DNA of 9,078 bases from an uncultured bacterium. GTDB lineage: Bacteria > Bacillota > Clostridia > Oscillospirales > Acutalibacteraceae. The DNA lies in contig CAJMOH010000076.1 in NCBI GenBank assembly GCA_905215055.1, forward strand, positions 1 to 9,078. Reading direction: 5' to 3'. Under the pieces are notes generated by a model. The model did no database searches. It was not told where the DNA came from and saw nothing but the letters and a program-made list of their open reading frames with translations. The number at the start of each line of letters is the position of its first letter. Positions within the stretch are counted from its first letter, which is position 1. Below are positions 6,338-9,078 of the stretch, in pieces. The position numbers were made by a program, and so were the translations under genes.

Positions 6338-7180
6338 CTATTCCTGATAGTGAAAATACTCGCTGTTTTGGTACTCCTTGGGAGAAATGCCCACGATCCT
6401 TCGGAAAATCCGCGAGAAATAATAGGGGTCCTGATAGCCCAGCCGTTGGGCCACCTCATAGACGCGCAGGTCGGTGGAGCGGAGCATCTTGCAGGCCTCC
6501 TTCATTTTCAGGCGTATGAAAAAATCCATGGGAGAGCGGCCAGTGTGCTTTTGGAAAACAGCGTGCAGGCCGCTTTTAGACATGTCAAACTCCTCCGCCA
6601 GCTGGTCCAATGTAAGAGGTTCCTTCAGGTGCCGCACCATGTACCGAATCATATCCGTCACGCGGCGGCTGCTCTCTTTGCCATTCTTTCGCTCCCGCTG
6701 ATACAGCTCTCCCAGAATGAGGGAAAGCACCTGAGAGAGATAGACAAAATTTCCCAGCGTATAGTCCCCCTCCAGGGCACGGAAAAGCAGGTCGAACAGA
6801 AACATCATCCTGTTCTCCTCATGGATGCCCGAAAAGCTGACCAGGCGCTCTTCCTCCAGGGGATAAAAGGCGGTATCCTCCCCCTTGAAGTGAACCCAGA
6901 GAATACTCCAGGGCTCCTCGCCGCAGGCCCAGTACCGGTGACCCCGCCACCGGGGAATGCAAAACGCCTGGTTGGGTCCCAAATGATATTCCCGGCCTTC
7001 CACCCGAATTACGCCTTTTCCCTCTGTACAATAAATGAGAATATACTCTTCGATGCCATCCTTGCGCTCTCGATAATGGTCCTGCGCACAGGGAAAAAAG
7101 CCCACGTCTGTCAGGTACAGCCGGCGCACCAGCGGGTGCTCCACATAGTCTCGGAAGGCTTCGGTGGGCAGCACAATCAT
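6338..7180 (-). CDS. AraC-family transcriptional regulator (sugar-responsive type)
   Basis: The 280-residue protein has an N-terminal cupin-like sensor domain and a C-terminal double helix-turn-helix. In the sensor domain, EEYILIYCTEGKGVIRVEG (44-62), YHLGPNQAFCIPRWRGHRYW (65-84) and WSILWVHFKG (91-100) follow the usual AraC_binding pattern. The first HTH is about 190-211 (LDQLAEEFDMSKSGLHAVFQ). The second is about 239-261 and contains LGYQDPYYFSRIFRR, followed by GISPKEY, the classic AraC signature. An ATG at 7264 is in frame, but the best promoter -10 lies at 7232-7237, so that start would be outside the message. The ATG at 7222 would be essentially leaderless. AAGG eight bases before the ATG at 7180 marks the likely start and gives the normal family length. 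It lies between the GH35 gene and the divergent DUF5107/TPR gene and probably activates one or both in response to a glycan product. Confidence 0.9.
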   Translation of the reverse strand: MIVLPTEAFRDYVEHPLVRRLYLTDVGFFPCAQDHYRERKDGIEEYILIYCTEGKGVIRVEGREYHLGPNQAFCIPRWRGHRYWACGEEPWSILWVHFKGEDTAFYPLEEERLVSFSGIHEENRMMFLFDLLFRALEGDYTLGNFVYLSQVLSLILGELYQRERKNGKESSRRVTDMIRYMVRHLKEPLTLDQLAEEFDMSKSGLHAVFQKHTGRSPMDFFIRLKMKEACKMLRSTDLRVYEVAQRLGYQDPYYFSRIFRRIVGISPKEYQNSEYFHYQE

Positions 7181-7231
7181 GCGCTCGCCCTTGAAGCCGT
7201 CTCTTTTTTCGATTGATCCGCTCATGGGCCC

Positions 7232-7260
7232 AGTATAGCACAAAGCTGGAGGATCGTCCA
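7232..7260 (-). promoter_or_regulatory. Promoter of the AraC regulator gene
   Basis: On the minus strand, TGGACG (7260-7255), a 17-base spacer and TGC-TATACT (-10 at 7237-7232, with extended TGn) lie about 52 bases before the ATG at 7180. The -35 matches the consensus at four of six positions. The site lies inside the longest possible reading frame of the regulator, which argues against the upstream ATG at 7264. Confidence 0.55.
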
Positions 7261-7280
7261 TCATTGTTGTGGATTTCCTA

Positions 7281-7309
7281 TTTTCACCCTCCCCCGGGGG
7301 CGCTACAAT
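7281..7309 (+). promoter_or_regulatory. Promoter of the DUF5107/TPR gene, divergent from the AraC gene
   Basis: TTTTCA (7281-7286), a 17-base spacer and TACAAT (7304-7309) lie 48 bases before the ATG at 7357. The spacer contains the perfect palindrome CCCCCGGGGG (7291-7300). The -35 box starts 20 bases from that of the AraC promoter, so one regulator dimer could affect both. AAGGAGG (7342-7348), eight bases before the ATG, is an ideal ribosome binding site. Confidence 0.55.
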
Positions 7310-7356
7310 AGCCGTAGAGCAAGGCCGCTAAGACCGTCAAAAAGGAGGAACACGCG

Positions 7357-7593
7357 ATGAGCCGAGTAAAGGTTTGGAGGGAGCAGGTGACGATTCCCAC
7401 CTATCGGGCCTGCCAGCCGGAAACCGCTCCCCTGTTTCTGGAAAACCGGGCCTATCAGGGCAGCTCAGGAAAGGTGTATCCCTTTCCTGTTACAGAAAAA
7501 ATTTGCGATGAAAAGGAGGACGTGGAATACTCAAGGCAGCTTTGCTGCGGCTTCTGGGAAGGGATCGACGCGCCTGGCTTCAGGAAAGCTTGA
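7357..7593 (+). pseudogene. N-terminal fragment of a DUF5107/TPR protein
   Basis: The first 57 or so of 78 codons match the start of DUF5107-containing TPR proteins. They give VKVWREQVTIPTY at 4-16, FLENRAYQGSSGKVYPFPVT at 27-46 and the start of the following strand (EKICDEKEDVEY). The sequence then leaves the family pattern at about 7530. The rest (RQLCCGFWEGIDAPGFRKA) is the TPR-coding DNA read in the wrong frame, ending in a stop at 7591-7593. The remainder of DUF5107, which in relatives looks like a mutarotase-type beta-sandwich, is absent. The start has an ideal ribosome binding site and promoter, so this was a real gene start. The family is usually a single long protein of about 1,000 residues or more (from memory), with the TPR half following in frame. 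Confidence 0.75.
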
Positions 7594-8978
7594 AAATTGA
7601 CCCACTGGACTTGGGCTCCCGGTACGAGCTGGGGCTGGATCAGGGCAGTCTCCAAGAGTGGAAGGCTCTCATGCGGCAGGAGGCCCACAATTATCTGACT
7701 GTGTCTCTGACCTATCGGGAGGCGGGACTCTGTGAGGACAGTCTGGATATTTTGGATAACTGCCCGGAAAAATCCCCCCTTGTTTTTTACTGCAAGGGCG
7801 ACCTGCTTCTGAAATTGGGAAAAGCCGGAGAGGCAGCTGTCGCGTTTCGGCAGGGGGAAAACGCCTGCCCGGATTATTGCTTTCCCACTCAGCTGGAGGA
7901 GCTGGAAATACTGGAGGAAGCCATTCGGGTCCTTGGGACAGCTCCCATGGCTCACTACTATCTGGGATGTCTGCTTTATGATAAAAAACGCTGTCAGGAA
8001 GCGGCCGGCCACTGGGAAACCGCTGTCCAGCAGCGCCCTGATCTGGCTATGGCCTGGCGGAACCTGGCCATCTACCGCTACAATAAGGAGCAAAACAGCT
8101 CCGGCGCGAAAGAGGCCATGGAGAGCGCTCTTGCATTGGAGCCGGATCATCCCCGCTTTTTGCTGGAGTATGACCAGCTCTCCGTCCGGCTGGGAATTTC
8201 CGCCAAACAGCGCTTGGCTGTGCTAGAGTCCCATCCTGGGCTTGTGGAGCAGCGGGATGACCTGACCCTGCGGCAAATTACACTGTGGAACCGGGAGGGC
8301 CGCTATCAAGAGGCCTTGGACAGCCTGTTGAGCCGGCGGTTCCATCCCTGGGAGGGAGGAGAAGGAAAGGTCAGCGCTCAGTACCGCCGGGCGCTGATCC
8401 ATCTGGCCTATCAGCTTCTGGAGAAGGGAAGTCCAGCGAAGGCGGTGGAATTGCTGGAGCAAAGCCTGACCTATCCAGAAAATCTGGGCGAAGGCAAGCT
8501 GCCAAACGTGCCGAACAACCAGGCCCACTACTATCTGGGAAAGGCCTGGCAGATGCTGGGGAATTTTTCCAAAGCAAACTCGTATTTTCGCTTGGCCGCT
8601 TCCGGTCCCCGAGAGCCGGAGGTAGTCCGTTATTATAACGACCAGCCCTCAGACTTTCTCTACTACCAGGGGCTTGCCTACCGGGCCTTGGGACAAGAGG
8701 AGCAGGCGATGGCCTGCTTTTACAGGCTGTGTGCCTTTGGAGAGCGCCACCTGTTTGACAAGGCGGAAATTGATTTCTTTGCTGTAAGCCTGCCGGAGAT
8801 TGAGATGTTTCAAGAGGACCTGCGCTCTCGGAACACCCGGTATTGCAGCTATTTGCGGGCCTTAGGAGAGCTGGGACTGGGAGAAACAGAAAAAGCCTCC
8901 TCTCTGATGGATGAGGCGCGACGCAGTCCGGCGGAGGAGCCCGACCTGGATTTTTCCCCGCCTGCGGAGCTTTTATAG
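7542..8978 (+). CDS. C-terminal TPR half of the broken DUF5107/TPR gene
   Basis: This reading frame, open from 7512, encodes about 478-489 residues rich in tetratricopeptide repeats. From the TTG at 7542, clear repeat units include MAHYYLGCLLYDKKRCQEA at 136-154 with its helix pair to about 168. Others are AWRNLAIYRYNKEQ at 171-184, AHYYLGKAWQMLGNFSKA at 328-345 and FLYYQGLAYRALGQEEQA at 372-389. The opening AALLRLLGRDRRAWLQ with IDPLDLGSRYELGL is typical of the linker after DUF5107 in this family, so little TPR sequence is lost. The first plausible start is TTG at 7542, with no ribosome binding site at a useful distance; AAGGAGG at 7513-7519 is 22 bases away. It lies in the -1 frame relative to the N-terminal fragment. 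Unless frameshifting or re-initiation occurs, it is a non-functional remnant. TPRs normally mediate protein contacts. Two hairpins follow the stop. Confidence 0.75.
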   Translation: MLRLLGRDRRAWLQESLKIDPLDLGSRYELGLDQGSLQEWKALMRQEAHNYLTVSLTYREAGLCEDSLDILDNCPEKSPLVFYCKGDLLLKLGKAGEAAVAFRQGENACPDYCFPTQLEELEILEEAIRVLGTAPMAHYYLGCLLYDKKRCQEAAGHWETAVQQRPDLAMAWRNLAIYRYNKEQNSSGAKEAMESALALEPDHPRFLLEYDQLSVRLGISAKQRLAVLESHPGLVEQRDDLTLRQITLWNREGRYQEALDSLLSRRFHPWEGGEGKVSAQYRRALIHLAYQLLEKGSPAKAVELLEQSLTYPENLGEGKLPNVPNNQAHYYLGKAWQMLGNFSKANSYFRLAASGPREPEVVRYYNDQPSDFLYYQGLAYRALGQEEQAMACFYRLCAFGERHLFDKAEIDFFAVSLPEIEMFQEDLRSRNTRYCSYLRALGELGLGETEKASSLMDEARRSPAEEPDLDFSPPAELL

Positions 8979-8994
8979 GCTGCCTCCGCCACGC

Positions 8995-9025
8995 AAAAAA
9001 GGGATGTCTCTGTTGGAGACATCCC
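8995..9025 (-). terminator. Intrinsic terminator for a convergent minus-strand gene beyond the right edge
   Basis: GGGATGTCTC (9001-9010) pairs perfectly with GAGACATCCC (9016-9025) around a five-base loop. The six-base A-run at 8995-9000 gives a T-tract only on the minus strand. It should stop transcripts entering from the right. On the plus strand it is a hairpin without a T-tract. Confidence 0.7.
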
Positions 9026-9036
9026 TCAGCCTGTAG

Positions 9037-9075
9037 AAAAACCTGCTCCGGCAATTAAGCCAGAGCAGGTTTTTT
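9037..9075 (+). terminator. Bidirectional intrinsic terminator after the DUF5107/TPR gene
   Basis: ACCTGCTC-c-GGC (9041-9052) pairs with GCC-a-GAGCAGGT (9059-9070) around AATTAA, with a single C/A mismatch. T-residues follow on the right (9070-9075) and A-residues precede on the left (9037-9041). It is the likely plus-strand terminator for the TPR transcript and may also act on the minus strand. Confidence 0.8.
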
Positions 9076-9078
9076 GCT

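Noticed and set aside
6074..7216. 380-codon plus-strand open frame
   Set aside because: Antisense to the AraC regulator and the start of the GH35 gene; no promoter or ribosome binding site and no recognisable domain.
7181..7264. Longer AraC start at 7264 adding 28 residues
   Set aside because: The -10 element lies inside this extension, there is no suitable ribosome binding site, and the 280-residue version matches the family length.
7509..7545. Programmed -1 frameshift joining the two DUF5107/TPR pieces
   Set aside because: There is no classic X XXY YYZ slippery heptamer. The only weak A-run (7511-7514) has its Shine-Dalgarno-like sequence immediately after it, not about ten bases before it, and the family normally has a large domain between the two parts, so a deletion fits better.
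1..9078. CRISPR arrays, tRNA or rRNA genes, transposases, phage genes or a defence island
   Set aside because: No regularly spaced repeats, no cloverleaf or rRNA-like segments and no such protein families were seen on either strand.

Overview
The window looks like chromosomal DNA of a GC-rich anaerobic member of the Bacillota, most likely class Clostridia and an Oscillospiraceae- or Lachnospiraceae-like gut bacterium. This rests on strong AAGGAG-type ribosome binding sites, sigma-A-like promoters, and the mix of families: paired flavodoxin-fold reductases, a YbhJ-type hydratase, a cytosolic GH35 enzyme, an AraC regulator and a DUF5107/TPR protein. The taxonomic call is inference from family resemblance, not a database match.

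Left part (1-1640). A region rich in palindromes carries two divergent promoter-like sequences. The plus-strand promoter drives only the first 17 or so codons of a response regulator, after which the sequence jumps into the 3' end of an opposing gene. Two overlapping minus-strand genes follow (303-914 and 899-1417). They encode a flavodoxin-fold NAD(P)H/FMN oxidoreductase and a small cysteine-cluster flavoprotein. They share one good promoter (1475-1503) and have no visible terminator at their 3' end.

Centre (1585-4066). An aconitase-superfamily hydratase of the YbhJ type (1641-3935, minus) has its own extended -10 promoter and a strong bidirectional terminator. An imperfect duplication of about 40 bp covers its promoter and the 3' end of the next gene.

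Right part (4067-9078). This is a small glycan-use locus: a cytoplasmic GH35 beta-galactosidase-type enzyme (minus), an AraC-family regulator (minus), and a divergent DUF5107/TPR gene (plus). The regulator probably responds to a sugar and controls itself and its neighbours; its promoter and the GH35 promoter share an 11-bp block. The DUF5107/TPR gene is broken. Its N-terminal 57 or so codons join, out of frame, to its C-terminal TPR half. Two hairpins with T-tracts close the window, one oriented for a convergent gene beyond the right edge.

The main oddities are the two abruptly truncated genes (response regulator and DUF5107/TPR), each with an intact promoter and start region. I found no CRISPR array, tRNA, rRNA, transposase or obvious new defence system.
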